NCBI GenBank assembly: GCA_025267735.1
Contig: CM046299.1
Coordinates: forward strand, 23,582,232-23,646,231
Reading direction: 5' to 3'
Origin: Mactra quadrangularis
Lineage: Eukaryota; Mollusca; Bivalvia; Venerida; Mactridae
Length of the DNA: 64,000 nucleotides
Shown here piece by piece: positions 1 to 14,200 of the stretch. Below the pieces are notes generated by a model. That model did not search any database, had not been told where the DNA came from, and saw only the letters and a program-made list of their open reading frames with translations. The position numbers and the translations under genes are program-made. Position 1 is the stretch's first letter. Each line of letters starts with the position of its first letter.

Positions 1-597
1 TCTCTGCTGACTTTCACAAATAGATCTTCTGACGCAAGAATTTAAGTAGTCCTAAAAGGAAAACACAAAATGGTCAGAATAATGTCCTACAGGGATAGAA
101 AAACTAATTTGGGTGAAACATATATTATTTTGACACATACAAACAGAGTCACAAAAATATTGTTTTGATTGTCTTAAGGCAACCGGGGTTGACTACAAAT
201 GCTCAAATCTTGATAATTGTTTATATCGACGCTCAGGCGCGTCGATTATTACTTGTACATTTCAGTCCGCTACTGAGTATGGGGAACCCCCATGTACATA
301 GCTATTAAAATGGCGAACATTTTAATAACGTTTTAAATAATCGGGAGTCATAATTATTTATTCGACAAATAATCGTTATTTCAAAACCTTGGAAACTTAT
401 ATAAGATATTAAAACTGCTCGTACCTAGATTTCAACTTAAATATAAACTTTTCTAAAAACTTTCAAAATTGCATTGAAACATTTTTGGAATCAGTGAAGC
501 AGTGTTCTGATAATGACAATTTTAGTGTAAATTTACTTACAATTGTAAAATATGTTGATTTTATGTATAAAACTCTTCCCGTTAGTAACGATATAGA

Positions 598-857
598 TAA
601 CCCGGGTCGGTAGAGCAGTTAGTAGCGCGACGGGAGTTTGAATCTAGTGTCCCGAGGGGGGTAATGGTTCGAATCCCACCCAGGGAGGTCATACCCTTCC
701 CTGAAAATTTGACAATTTCATGCATGTCAATTTTCCTCCCATTAATGAGGTATATGGAGAAGTTTTCGGCCTTGTGGAAGGGTAGGTGAGTACTGGTTAT
801 GGACAAGGATCCAGGAGGCTAGGTTAGGAGCGCTGGGCGTCGTAAAACAACCAAAAC
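598..857 (+). repeat. tRNA-derived SINE, degenerate copy
   Basis: The head has a tRNA-like A box (around 605-630, with GGTCGGTAGAGCAGTTAG) and a B box GGTTCGAATCC at 666-676, the two parts of an internal RNA polymerase III promoter. A body of about 170 bp follows and ends near a GGCGTCGTAAAACAACC tail that resembles molluscan SINE tails. The A-to-B spacing is too long for a functional tRNA. No target-site duplication was found. Confidence 0.6.
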
Positions 858-963
858 GTGTTGACACGTAAAGCCTACCAGCGATTTGCCGCCAAGTAGT
901 CTTGAAATTAGATTAGAAATTGACATTTACTTATAAATAGTTGACGGAAGTTATCGACAGAAC

Positions 964-1160
964 ATGTCAAACCGTTTATTAAAATCATTGTTGTAATACA
1001 TCCATGAGTTTCCGAAAGCGTGTATTATGATCAAGTTAAACTGCTTATGCCGTATGATATGTTTTAGTCGAGATATTTTCAATAACAATTAGGCCGCCAG
1101 TACAAAAACAATGCATTCAGTCACCGTGAAATTATTAAAGCTTTGACAGTTGAGAAAAAA
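964..1160 (+). repeat. MITE family 1, copy a (left end degraded)
   Basis: Direct repeat of the copy at 1982-2213, sharing long stretches such as AATACATCCATGAGTTTCC and the right terminus GCTTTGACAGTTGAGAAAA. The left inverted repeat has been lost or has decayed. A third, more diverged copy lies at 44612-44842. Confidence 0.65.
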
Positions 1161-1981
1161 CGGACAATAAACACGTTTTCAAGGCTCAAAACCTTTACCC
1201 AGTGATATTTATCTGTAATATAGTTTACTTTCTTCACCGATATCATTTATGCCCTGCGCACTTTTTAACTTTAATAATTGCATTTTGCGTATATCCTGTC
1301 ACGAACACTCCGACTATGGTAAGGAAATTAAAAGTGATACTGGCTCATATGACTTACTTCGACTACAAATTATCATGTTGATGTATCGTGTATTTTTTCA
1401 TGACCGTTGAGCAACCGACCTAGATTTACATTGTATTTTCGGGCAATATGTAAGACAATGCTTATGCATCAATTTTAGATGGATCTACTAGAGTATATAA
1501 GTCATCCACCTCTCGCTATTTAAAACGTTTTGATTTTTTTACACATACTCGTGTCTCTTGGCGGTTGTGCTACTTCGGATTTTTCTTGTCGGTATTTATA
1601 TTTTTTATTCACAAACATACTCTAAATTTTATGTATTCGTTTAATTTCAGTATATTATGAATCTATTGTGGACTATACCTTAAGTTAGGCAATTAAATGC
1701 ATTAACTTGAAAAAACCCATTTCTTATTTATCCATCAATGTTCAAAGGAAACGACTTATTTTATATAATATATTTAATTTATTTCCACTTTTCAGTGATA
1801 AATACATAGTTACAATAGAACATATAAACTATATAAACATTGACATATAAACTGCATAAACAATATAATAAATGAAATGCATACAATGATATGTACAAAA
1901 TATTTACATAAGAACTAATTCTAAGGTTTTTTTATTATTATGATATAATCATACTACTATTACATGTACATGTATTGTTCG

Positions 1982-2213
1982 TTTTTTCTCAACTGTCAAA
2001 GCATGAATAATTACACAGTGAATGCGTTTGTTAAAATTTCAGTCGTAATACATCCATGAGTTTCCAAAAATGTGTATTATGATCGAGAAACGCTGCTTAT
2101 GCAGTATGATATGTTTTAGTCAACATATTTGTAATAACGATTAGGCCACCAGTACAAAAACAATGCATTCAGTCACTGTGAAATTATTCAAGCTTTGACA
2201 GTTGAGAAAAAAA
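1982..2213 (+). mobile_element. MITE family 1, copy b (232 bp, terminal inverted repeats)
   Basis: The element begins TTTTTTCTCAACTGTCAAAGC and ends with the reverse complement of that sequence. The inverted match continues imperfectly for about 45 bp. It is internally similar to 964-1160 and 44612-44842, so this is a dispersed family. It has no coding capacity. A clear target-site duplication was not found, so the superfamily is undetermined. Confidence 0.7.
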
Positions 2214-2268
2214 CAGACAATATTCAATGTTTACAGTTGTAAGTGTTGATACAGTCATGTATGAACTT

Positions 2269-2745
2269 TCATGATCGCCTTAAAAAGTCGTTGCACTCAT
2301 TGTTTTCAGTAGGTTTGAGCGCTATGATGAATTTTGGATTCAATAGTGAGTCTGTATTGAAATTGTTTTTATCATTGACTATAAAATTATACACATTTAT
2401 GCCACATGATATACGTATATCATTGAGAAATATATTTTTAAGTGTCTGTGTTCCAAAACATTCGGTAATAATATGCTGGTTTATATCACGTATATGCACA
2501 TGACACAGTTTACAGGTATATACTTCTTGAAATTGTCTAAATACAAGAACATTTATACTGCTTATAGCATGAATTATTTCCGTGCGTGATTTTGCACTGA
2601 CCCAAATGATAGAAGGCGATACGTTCTCGTGGACTTGAATAAATCTTCTAAATTCATTGTCTGATTGAATTCTTCTTTGCCACTCTGTGTTATATAAATT
2701 TAGCCTATAATTAAATATTTGACGACTGAGTATTGACGAAGGCAA
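2269..2745 (-). pseudogene. Non-LTR retrotransposon (LINE) ORF2 C-terminal fragment
   Basis: An open frame of about 158 residues on the minus strand carries a Cys/His zinc-binding pattern near its middle: C78, C81, H91 and C96 (CxxC, then H and C). This is the arrangement found after the reverse transcriptase domain in many animal non-LTR elements. The upstream reverse transcriptase and endonuclease domains are absent. The fragment is therefore read as a 5'-truncated insertion, the usual result of incomplete target-primed reverse transcription. The LINE clade cannot be assigned from this fragment, and there is no evidence that it is active. Confidence 0.5.
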
Positions 2746-3542
2746 TGGCGGTGGCGGTCAGTCCTCATTGCAAGTGGCATAATATAACATCAAATAGAAC
2801 AAAGCAATATATAGCAATACAAAGAATCGAAATGTGAATGGTAAACTGTATTTTGAAGTAATATTGACTTAAATAACATTAGGAATATGTTTGTTGAATT
2901 GTAATCTAGTATTGTGTGCATTTGTTCTTGTATACTCTGAGTGGGGATTAATTCATTATTGTTTATATATATAACCAAATACACCATCATTGTTTTGTAG
3001 CCTGTGCCTATGTACAGTGCCATTGAATGTGTAATTTATTGAAATAAGTGGTTGATCAAATTAAAAAGTTTGAGTTTTAATCTCTGGACGGTTACGTACG
3101 TATCGGTAGATTTTAAATCTATAGGTTTTTAAGTCATGGACACTAACAATTTTCTAACTCCACCGTTATTTTTCGGGTAGTAATTTTTATGATGCACTGG
3201 TATCAGGGACATATATAGATAATAGATATCTATGTCTCTGACTGAAGTATGAAAAAAAACATTTTTGTACATTTACTGCCTGCATGATTTATATAATTAG
3301 TTGCCAATCGATTGTAAATCGATTTGAACTTGTACTTCATGCAACTGTAATAGATTTCATGTCATGGCGTGATGTTTGCAACTTTGAATTCTAATAGCGG
3401 TCGTGTCTACCTTGTGCCAACAGTATCTATACTTACAGACTAGATATATGGCTCAAGTTCAAGTCAAGTCAAGTAAATTTTATTTACAAGTCAGATATGT
3501 ATAACAATTAACATAAGCTCTATTAAGCTTTTTTCACCGACT

Positions 3543-3706
3543 ACATAGAAAACTTCCAATTTTTACTCGTTGGTAGCGATTTCCAGGAAGCTTGAAATGC
3601 ACGTGCCTCTTAAAATTGGACTAAGCAAACTACATGTTTTACAATCAATTTTATCCACAATGTTTGTGTATCTTACATAAAATTGTTATTTGGAAGTTTT
3701 CTATGT
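3543..3706. mobile_element. Small MITE with perfect 17-bp inverted ends
   Basis: ACATAGAAAACTTCCAA at 3543-3559 is matched exactly by its reverse complement at 3690-3706, enclosing 130 bp of non-coding DNA. It lies just downstream of an AAGTCAAGTCAAGT stretch (about 3460-3476) of a type often seen at retroelement 3' ends. Confidence 0.55.
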
Positions 3707-4019
3707 TTATATATATCATTATTATAGGTATTTAAAAATGTTGAGTTAGAAAAGTTTTGAGTTTATTTAATTACTATATTCAGTTTAAGTTCTATAAGTT
3801 CAGGCTGTGTGTTTAAGGATTTTATTATGGATGCAACGATAGATCACAGAACTATTATTAGACAATTAAATGCACTAAGTTCATTATTATGCAATAATAT
3901 TCACAACAATAACACGTACGATCATGTTATATCTATATATTTACTGAGTGTATTATTTTTTTTTAAGTTCATTATTAACATTTCTTATCTGTCTACCAAA
4001 AAGCAAACTACGTCTTGAC

Positions 4020-5169
4020 GGTTTTTTTCAGTTTATTTATAATTGAAACAGTACATATATCGACCATTCATAACATAATAAATCTTAAATATACATCTTT
4101 AAAGACAGAAAACTTGAATTATTATATTTGTTTTGATAATTATGGTAAACAGACCTACAAACGGGCGGAAATGTGTTTTTATCATTAACTTTTGTTTAAA
4201 GGGACACAACTGTGTTGAACTCATTGAAAAGAGCAATTACGTGAATCTGTTTATTTGCAGGAATTGTCTTGTCCTACAGTGGACTAACAGTGTATAAAGC
4301 AAGGTTATTGTTTACTTTATTATTTATGTTTTCTTTTAAGTAATGGGTCACCAGTGCACTGTACGTATGTATTTTGAATTCTTGACTATCAATCGATTCC
4401 TTGAAATGTAAAATTATCGAAGAAAATCCGGTATAATCCGGTTCTGAGTCTCAGACAAAGTTCTAGAGTAGAGAAACTATTCTATTTAATGGGACCGATT
4501 GCCTTGTTTCAGACTTATTGTATTAGTATCATAGATTAAGTGTACACTGAGCACTGTTGTGATAAATAGCGTATTTTTTAACATTAAATTCCCCTAAATT
4601 ATGTCCAAGAACAAGGTCACTGTACTGTTTTCTGCTATTTGCGTCTGCGGTACCAACAAAAACAACTTTGGAACTTAATGAAAGCTTAATTTTTTAAATA
4701 ATTTGTTGTTAGTTCAATCTTTTACATCTATTTATGTGAAGGTTTGTTCAATAGGGCTCTATCGTCTGATAAATAAGGTTTGTCTATTTGACCTTCACCT
4801 TTTCAAGAGATTGATTCACTGGTTTTCAAAATCCTATACCATACTGTTAAATTACTGTTACAAACTGCTAAAATGATAAAAAATCTTACTCTCATTTACA
4901 CTAATTTAATGTGAAAAAATCATAACAGAAAGGGTTTCTACCCAAAGCATGAACAAAGTGTGTGTTTCTCAATCTAACAGTGCAACTTAGATCTAATTTA
5001 ATTTTAACGAGTTTGATCAAATACTTAGTTATGAGTACAATGCCTACCAATAATTCAGAAATTATGAGTATTTTAACCATTATGACCCTTTAAAATTAGC
5101 TCATGCTTATTATTGATGATGGATTACTTTTCTATTATCAATAAGTGATGAGAAATTGTTGTATTTCAG
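4020..5169. other. Upstream region of SLC43A3-like gene, no gene seen
   Basis: AT-rich DNA with no coding exon. It should contain the promoter and at least one non-coding first exon of the transporter gene, because a splice acceptor (TTTCAG ending at 5169) sits 33 nt before the start codon. The first exon itself could not be located with confidence. Confidence 0.4.
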
Positions 5170-5202
5170 TGAGTTAACAAGAATCACTGACCTCTAATTA
5201 CC

Positions 5203-8200
5203 ATGGAATTGTGTAAGAAATACCCAGTATTTTGTACAATATGGGCGTTTATGGAAGTAGTATTGTTTGCTGGCGTTATATTTGGCTGGGGATCATTGGT
5301 GTTTATACTGAAAGATGAGGGCTTTTATCTGGAGCATTGTTTAGATAACACGATTGGGATTGAAGGTGGATTCATTATACCCGAATACAACGATGTAAAA
5401 GAACACAATGTTTCCTTGGTCGACATTGATGGTCAACTACATGTACATGATGTACATGAAATACATGATGTTATGAACAAGACATCGGAAGAAAAGTTCA
5501 AGGTTGACGCAGTAACAGGTTGTCAAGCTCAAGAATCCAAGCTTAACTTGTGGTTTTCCATAGCAGTCAGTTTCATGTACCTTTCATTTGGTGGAATTGG
5601 TTATATCATTCAACAATTTGGTACAAGAATTACTCGTCTCTCATTTTTGTAAGTATAGACTATAGAACTGTTGAAATGTATGTTATGAAATATTACTGAT
5701 TGCATGAATTGAAAAAAAACTATTTAGATGGCATTTGTCTTTTTTGTGAAGAGTTAAAAAATTTTGGAATTAATTTCTTTTGACTCTAAAGTTAAGTTAA
5801 AATGTGAAACATGAAGTTTTTCATTACATGATAGCCATCTGAACTGTTTTATGATACAATATTCATCAATTATTCATGTTTTGTTTTATTATTAGTTAGT
5901 TTGTCTAAAAAGTACACAGGAACATAACATGTGAATAATGAATGGTAAACTGACAAAAAGATTTTAGGTTATTAACCACACAAGTATTTAAACTTTTTTT
6001 CTGTAAAAGCTAAATAAAAGAAAAAATAGACTTTCAGTCATTGATCCTTGTGTGCAAATTAACTAGTCTTTGAAAATAATAAATAATATCCAATTCTGAC
6101 GCCCAGAAGTTCTTAGGTGGTTTTATACATTCTAAGTATACAAATTAACTTTCTGTTAAAAGACCTACATGTAATGCAGTAAGGACTGTTTTAAAATCTT
6201 AGATATTTATTGATTTACACTGACAACTCAATGAAATAATAAATAGTGTAATTAAATATTTACGTAGGGCTTTGATCAGACATTATTAGACAAACTATTT
6301 GTCATGGTCTTATTTTAATTGATGTAATAAATCTTTGTTTATCATTGAACTAATCTCGGTTTTAAACCCTATGTATTGGTGAATTATACTAAATTATACT
6401 TCAACAATAGCAAGATAATAAATCTAGAGTACCATGGTCTTAGAACAATGTCATTATGTGTGAACAATTTAGTTACATGCATTAATTTCATTGGACAATC
6501 CTTCATTCATTATAACTATGTAGCTGTACAAGTCTGTCTCACTGTGACATAGACTTTTTAAAGACTATATTTTTTCCCTATGAGAGATTCATGAATATAT
6601 TAATTATTATGCTAATGACTGCATATGGAAAATTTAAGACATGATTGTGGGGTGCAAAAACTGAAGTCACACCTTATGTTAGCATTTAAAATAGGTTCAT
6701 GATTTTGAATATTTTATAGATCTGTAAGCCAAGGCTTACAACATGGGATTGGTAATTAATTTCATTGTAAACAAAATTGCTGGATCAGTGCATGGTGCTA
6801 TACTGTCTACCTAGTAACCTACTTGTAAAAATAGACTGACATGTCAATTTTCAATGCAGCTGTGTTAATGCTATGTAAGGATAAACTATTAGACCCTTGT
6901 TTATTAGATTAAAATAGCTTAATTATTTATTTACATACATTAGCCTGTTAATGTATTGTCCAAGCATTTACATCCCCCTCAATGCTGAGTGACTGGGCAT
7001 AAATTAATTCTGTTTGGGTCTGGTAAACTAGTACAAAATTGTTGATGTTTCGCATTTCCTCATAAATGTTTATGACATTTAATTATCAGTTGGGATTGTC
7101 TTCTTGATTCTACTGTACAGGTCATATTCTAGGTCACGTGTGTTTTTGTACTTTAAACAATGAACTTGCCGACTAAAAAGGTGAATAATCTGATGCATGA
7201 ACAGCATTTTACGGATTAAAACATACAACTTTGATATTTAACATTTATTTTAAATACTGTATTATGCACATTTTAAATTTTATAAAGTGGTATGTTAATA
7301 AAATAAGTGTCAAATAACTAAACTATAAAACTGAAAAAATATTTCACCCCTAAATTATCGATGTGTATCGAAAGAGGCTGTGTTTATAAATTATATACGC
7401 AATGTTTACGTGGACAACCTTTAGTGGCACTGTCAAGGATGGAATATTTTCAATGTAACTGAATGTTGTACATTTATTAAATTTGTTCTGCTGAATTTTA
7501 TTAAATTTTGAAAACATGAGTAAAGTAAAAAAGCTCATGATTTTGAAACTGCTTCAATATCATATGACATAATTTCACTTTATTTAATAGTATTTATTTT
7601 TTAATTAACCTACTTAATAGAAGGAATGGGCAATTTATCTCATAAAAAATGGAAAGCTAGTAAATAGATGCTGAAGAAAAACCTAATTAATTCAAGAGCA
7701 CCTTTGTTAGATCAATATCTCTTAATAGTGTTAAAATCCTTGTAATACACTTGTGTATTGTATAATTGATAAATTTTTAACTTTTTCAAGTTTAAAATCA
7801 TCTTATTACAATGCTTTTTAGCCGGATTTTTCAACAACAAAAATCGGCTTATAGTTTGGTGAAACCTGGGCGGGCGGTTGTGCATCCAGTGTCGTTAACA
7901 ATTGCGTTAAAGTTTTTCTTTACCATATATTTCTGCCATTTATTGTCAGATCTTTATGAAACTCCATACAATAACATACCATAGGATGAACATGGTTAGA
8001 AAGTAACCACAACTCTTCCTGGCTTTATTATGGATTATTTCCCTTTGTATTTTTTTGTGTTAAAGTTTTTAAAACTGGTTTTAATGTGGTTTCCACATTA
8101 AATTTCTAGTTTATAAAAAATAGTACTTGAAAAAAAAACTGGACTGTAAAGTCCATTGTGTTATATTATTACATAAAATTATAAATAATTAATGATTGCA

Positions 8201-11200
8201 TTATAGTACATGCACATGTTATATTTTAATTATGAATTAATGGATAGATATTATTTTTGTTCTATTTTCTAACAGTGTTATTTACTTGATTGGAACATTC
8301 TGTCTAGCCTTCGCCACTCCAGGTAAAACAGTTTCCTTTTATCAGAATCATTCACGTATTATTTCAGAATACATTAGGGAAAAGTCATTCTATATGGGCC
8401 TACAAACTGTACATGTGTGATTGGAACACTTATATATACATATAGTACTGGTTACTTCTATTTTGTGAGACTTTCTGTGTGGCAGTATTTAGCTTGTCCT
8501 TGCAATAGACTTGCTGTTCATTATAATTAAAAGAAAAATTAGTTTAGTGGTAATAATATTTTGGAAACAATGTAATGACACATGGCATACAAATGGTGAG
8601 TATCACATGATATAAAATGCCATATGTCATGCAGATCAAGACTGAGGATGACTCAAAAAAGGGATCATTATCTCATATTTACCATTGTTTTATTATGGAC
8701 TATTAATTCAATCATATTGTACAAGATGATCTGTCATTGGATGACTTTCCCTTCCTGTCACATTTAAGTACCACAAAAGTTGAAGTAAACAGTATTGATT
8801 TTATCTATAGCCAAATCTTAATTTTGAATATGATCACGTGTTCAGTACCCAGTTACTTCCCTTGTTATTTTGTCACATTCCACATTTTTATATTCTCTTT
8901 ACAGTGAAACATTAAATTCTTAAGCTATTTGTTGAAAAAATAAATTAGAAAATATAGTATTTTTTTTATAAATGTTGAAAAACAGTGTTATAAATATGTG
9001 CTTTGATTAGAATTCAATTTAGATTGATGGAAATTTATTGCTGGTGATTTATACTGTAATTATATTAATTATAAGTTTGATCAGAAATACCTTCCCTGTT
9101 ACCCTACTTGTATGTATTCTTTGAACCCCATACATGTTATGTTGATCATATTCAAAGTATAGTTTTGACTTTATTACTGTGTTTCATTTTTAAATTCAAA
9201 ATTGAACTATTTCAGATAATGGCTTATAAGCAGATTCTAATACTTAACAAGCATGTCTTTGATTCCTTATACCTGTTATCTTGATATTATTCCAAACAAG
9301 ACTGAATAATAATTTGAAAAAGATTTCTAAATCAATCTTTTGATTATCATTCTGCTCTTGATAGTTCATTTGTATTCATTTGAATTTCCATTGAAGGGGT
9401 TTTCAATTGACATTATGACATTTTTTATAGTTGTGGGCCTGTTTGAAAAATGGGTCATATTATGTTATGATGTTATATGTCTGCCTGCCTGTGTCGTGGA
9501 CTATTGCTTGTCCAGCCAATATCTCTACAATGGCTGTACATAGATTAACTGTACATAGATTCACAAAATTTTATGTGTGGATAGCCCTTGGGTGAAGGGT
9601 GTGTCCTATTGCAGGCCTTTTTTTCCTTATATAACAGCGGCCGTTAACAGGCGCCTTCCCCTCTTGAATTTTTTTTTAAAATCATGCAGTTTTCGCCAAA
9701 TTTGGAGTTTACCTTGGATATTTTGTTCCCCTTTCTTTGAAATTGCGATAGAATTTCCCCAAATGTTCTTTATATAAAAAGGCTCCAGGCCCCTTCCTCA
9801 AGTACTGAAAAAAAGCTCTGTATTGATTCTGCAACCTGGTGTCAAAGGTCAAGGTCACTGGGAGTACATGTGCGATAACCTTTGCCTGGACAATAACTCA
9901 ACAACGGTTGAACCTAGGTTCACGAAATTGGTTCACGAAATCTTTATTATTTCACTTTATTATGGATTGCCCTTGTGTCAAGGATGTGACCTATTGATTC
10001 TAAGTGGCACAGGTGATAATGCCCCTTCCAGTGGAGCTCTTCTTATGATATGATAATCTTATTAAAGTGTTCAGTAAAATCAGATATCACGTTTACATAA
10101 TCTTAAAATTATGAAATTTTAAGCATTCTATGGTTTATATTTATTGAATTTTAAATCAAGTACATGTATTATAAAGATTTGGTATTTTGTGAAGCAAAGA
10201 CATGCTTTAAAAGTAGATAACTTGATTTTGTTGCACTTGGTAATACCTGAAGTATAGTGAAAACCACTAGTGTTGCTATGTGGTAATGATATCCACATAT
10301 AGTCTGACAAAATTACCCTGAGCTTGACCTTTATGCAAGAATAAATTAAACTCAGTATTTACAGTTTATTTTTGTCGTCGGATGTAAATTGCGTTTTTAT
10401 CGTAAGCTTTCAGCAAGATACACACATTTAACAATTAGTTTTGTTTTCATAAGAATGAATACTTTGAAACAGGATCCCAATATTGCGGACTTTTCGCCAG
10501 GAACGAATGTGTCAAAAATTATAAGTACAATAACATGCCATTTTTACAAAATTTATTTATAGTCACATAGGCTGAAACACGTGTACAATCGTATACATGC
10601 ATACGGAAACTCAGGATTAATTGTAAGTGAAGCGTGTAATTATTTTAATAAGGTACATCAAGCTCAGGTTAATATTGTCCCACTATACCTATTAACAAAA
10701 GAAAATTTCAATGACTGCTGAAAACTAGTTTGTCCTAAGAGGGCCATGTCACTGTTTCTCTAATAGTGAAAAAAAGTTGTTAGCATTGGTGGTAATCCAA
10801 TAAGCAGATACGGGGCTCAACTTTAAAGGTCACCCTATAACCCCTGATGACCTATTTGTGGGTTTTGGCAACTTGTTCTGCTAGTACACATTTTGCTTTG
10901 AGAAGAAAAATATAAAGCTGTTTGTGTAACTGTGCAACCTACTTTAGCCGTGTAGATTCTAACTTACTGTTTCAAGTGAATCTACATCATCCATTATTTC
11001 TGGCTGTGGAACAAGTTTTTTATTTTTAAGTTATATGAAAATATTGTCAGAACATAAAACAATTTCTATGAAAATCAAGTTGTCTTCCTTCTTACACAAT
11101 TATTCTACATAATATTTTTTATTTTTATTACACGGAATGACTACATCATCACTTCATGACTGTCTGATATGTAAAGCTTTCTTTTGTCACAATATTTACA

Positions 11201-14200
11201 CACATCGTTGCCTCGCTCTAACAATGCTGTAACTACCAAATTTTTATTTTTGTGAAATGGACTTCATAAGTTCAAAAAGTCATATCTCTTTATTGTTTTA
11301 ATCTGTATAGACATGAGACTTGGCAGACACATTTACAATGTATAGAGTCAAAACACTTCTTTTAGAAGATAGAACCTGGTCATTCCAATCGCTTGGGATG
11401 TTTATCTCATTTTTTTTCAAAACTGGAGATAGAACATTGTTAGATTGAAGCGACAACATGTATGGATATTATATGCTTCTTAAAACATTATTTTCTATGG
11501 TGATATTCTCTAGATGCTGGATTTCCTACGCTTAACACCTTAAAGTTTTGAACATAAAGATTTAATTATAATGTGCTTTAGTTCTGGTGTCTAGAACCCA
11601 TTTTCCTTTAAATTATTCAAATTTGTTTTATTTTTTATTTGGTTTTATCATCCTTTGCAAACTGTATCCTTAACTGAGCCTATAATAGTTAAAGAATCTT
11701 TGTCCACTGAATCTTTTTGGGACTTCTCTCTCAAGGTAGCGTCTATTTTAACACACTGTCACAGGTTTTAATGTTACATTTTTTTTATATTAAGAATCAG
11801 TAATATTTTTGTTGTTATGTTAAAATCAGTGGATGGTTACATGTTCAATTATATATCATAACAGTAATCCAATTGCATGTACATGTATATTTTATATAAT
11901 CATATTATAATAGTAGTATTATAATTATTTTATTATTATTATTTTAGAAACACCATGGTTACTGTTGCCAGGGTTATGTTGTATGGGTACTGGTGGTCTG
12001 GTGATGTTAGCTACAAACATGCAGGTAACATTTCTTTTCATTTACATTAAAAAAATACTATTATTAGTCAACATCATTCTGTTGCTCCTGTTATTTTCAA
12101 TTGGGCTTGTATGCAGTTTTTACTCTAAAGCTAAATTGCAGGTCGCTGCACTGTGTCCTTTTTTGCTCCTTCCTATTTAGAGATAGTTACTTTGATACAT
12201 AAGCCCTTTAATATGCCCTGCCCATTTTTGTCTGCCTCTCTGCTTTTTTCTGAGTTATAGAATAACTACGTCTTGTATGTCACAATGAACATTTTGTTTG
12301 TGTGGTGAAATTCATGATACATGCCTTGTATTAAAAAGCATCTTTGATGCTTATATGCAGCTTTTGTCTCGCATTTGTGGAGCAAATATTTATTACAGGA
12401 ATACAAATTCCCCCAATCACCTAATAAGTCTAGATTTTCAAATGAGCGACTAGAAATAAAATTTTATGGTCCAGGTGTCGAATGCTGCAAATACTCTTTG
12501 CACAGACTTAGTGATCAATATATTGATTGCTATTTATGGAACACTGATAACTATTATTTCATGGTACTGTTTTAACTTAATGTGCCCTAAAATCTACAGT
12601 AAGAGGTTCGGTTGGCCCCTAGACTAAAATAGCAAATCTGTATCACTGTTTGTGTAATTTCAGGTGTCATATTTACATCCTAGATTGAGATCTACTATTG
12701 TGGCTATATTTACTGGACTGTTTGATTTCTCTTCAATTAACAAACAACTGATCAGAGTAAGTATGTTTTTAGTTTTTACTGTTAATAACTTTTGGTAAGA
12801 CTTTTAAGCTTCATGTCAAACAACAACCTGATGTGTAGTCAGATGTGCTTTGTCTGTTGTTTATTCAGTTCAAGTGTAGGATATTGATGTGTTGCTTCCA
12901 TAACTATTCACACATAAATGTTCTATGGTTTTATTGACAAATATTTGCTGAGAAAAATGTGTTTCTTAGTCATAAATGGTGGGTGTTGAAACTATTTGTC
13001 TGTTTTAATAGTGCTATAAATAATAAGTAATTGTTATATTGGTACAATATGAACTAATAACTTTTGATAACCCAGTTGTGTAACATCCTTTGTGTTGAAA
13101 AATGTATTGCATTTAGAAACTGAAATCCCTCTCCATGACATAAAACAACACACTTTCATTTTTTAACAACAACAGCTGTTTTTCAAGTGCTTCTTATTTA
13201 TAAGGATTTATTATGAATCAGAGTTGAGATTAAGTTTTCCAGCTGTAAACCAGAATTGATGCTCAGTACTGAGTTTCATCTGATATTAGTAAGGAAACCA
13301 TTTTTAAGTTACTTGCCACTGGCATTGCTCTTAGATATGGAATTATTCCATGATTATAAATGATAATTCTTTTACTTTATTTCTACAGATAATGTATGAC
13401 AATGGTGTTGCAAGAAGATTTTCTTACATCATAATATCCTGTATGTTTGCGATAATTATTTTGATTAGTACAATATTCTTCCTACCAAAGATGAACATAA
13501 GTGAAGAATTTGTTAAAAATGTAAGTATATTGAGCATTACTATAGAAATAACCTACAGTTGTCTATATTTTGTTGTAGAATAAAACATAAGCACAAGCTT
13601 TGATCGGCCAAAATGAAAGGACACCTGCTTTAGCCCAAGAGTCTCATAGTAAGGGCATCAAGACGAGTGCCTATGTTTTATTATTTGACAAAATATAGAA
13701 AAATGTATTTGTTAGAAAATAGAAACATTACTAAATGTTAAGATAACTTCTAGGAGCAGTGGTCCAGTATTGGAGGCTTGCTTTGGGATCAAAAGGTTCC
13801 AGGTTCAAACCCCACTAGGGGCTCTGCTAATTTCCTTGAGCAAGAAATTTATCTACAGTCATTCCACAATACCCAGGTGTAAATGAGTACTGTAAGGGAT
13901 CACCTGTCTGCGGGTATTTTCAATGGTCAAGGGTTGTTATACAAAATTATAAAGTCAGCCGAACATGTGTAATTATGGAAGCAAACTTTGAGCTGTGCTT
14001 TTTCTTCTTAAAACTGAAACATACTTTATGCAAACAATGTCTTACATTATCCTAAGTGAGTCATAATTATGATTTTATTTAGGTTACAATGACATGACAC
14101 ATGGCATACAAATAGTAAATATCACAGCATGTAAAATGCCATATGTCATGCACACTAATTGCGGGGATGACACAAAAATGAGATAAATCTGTTATTTCCA

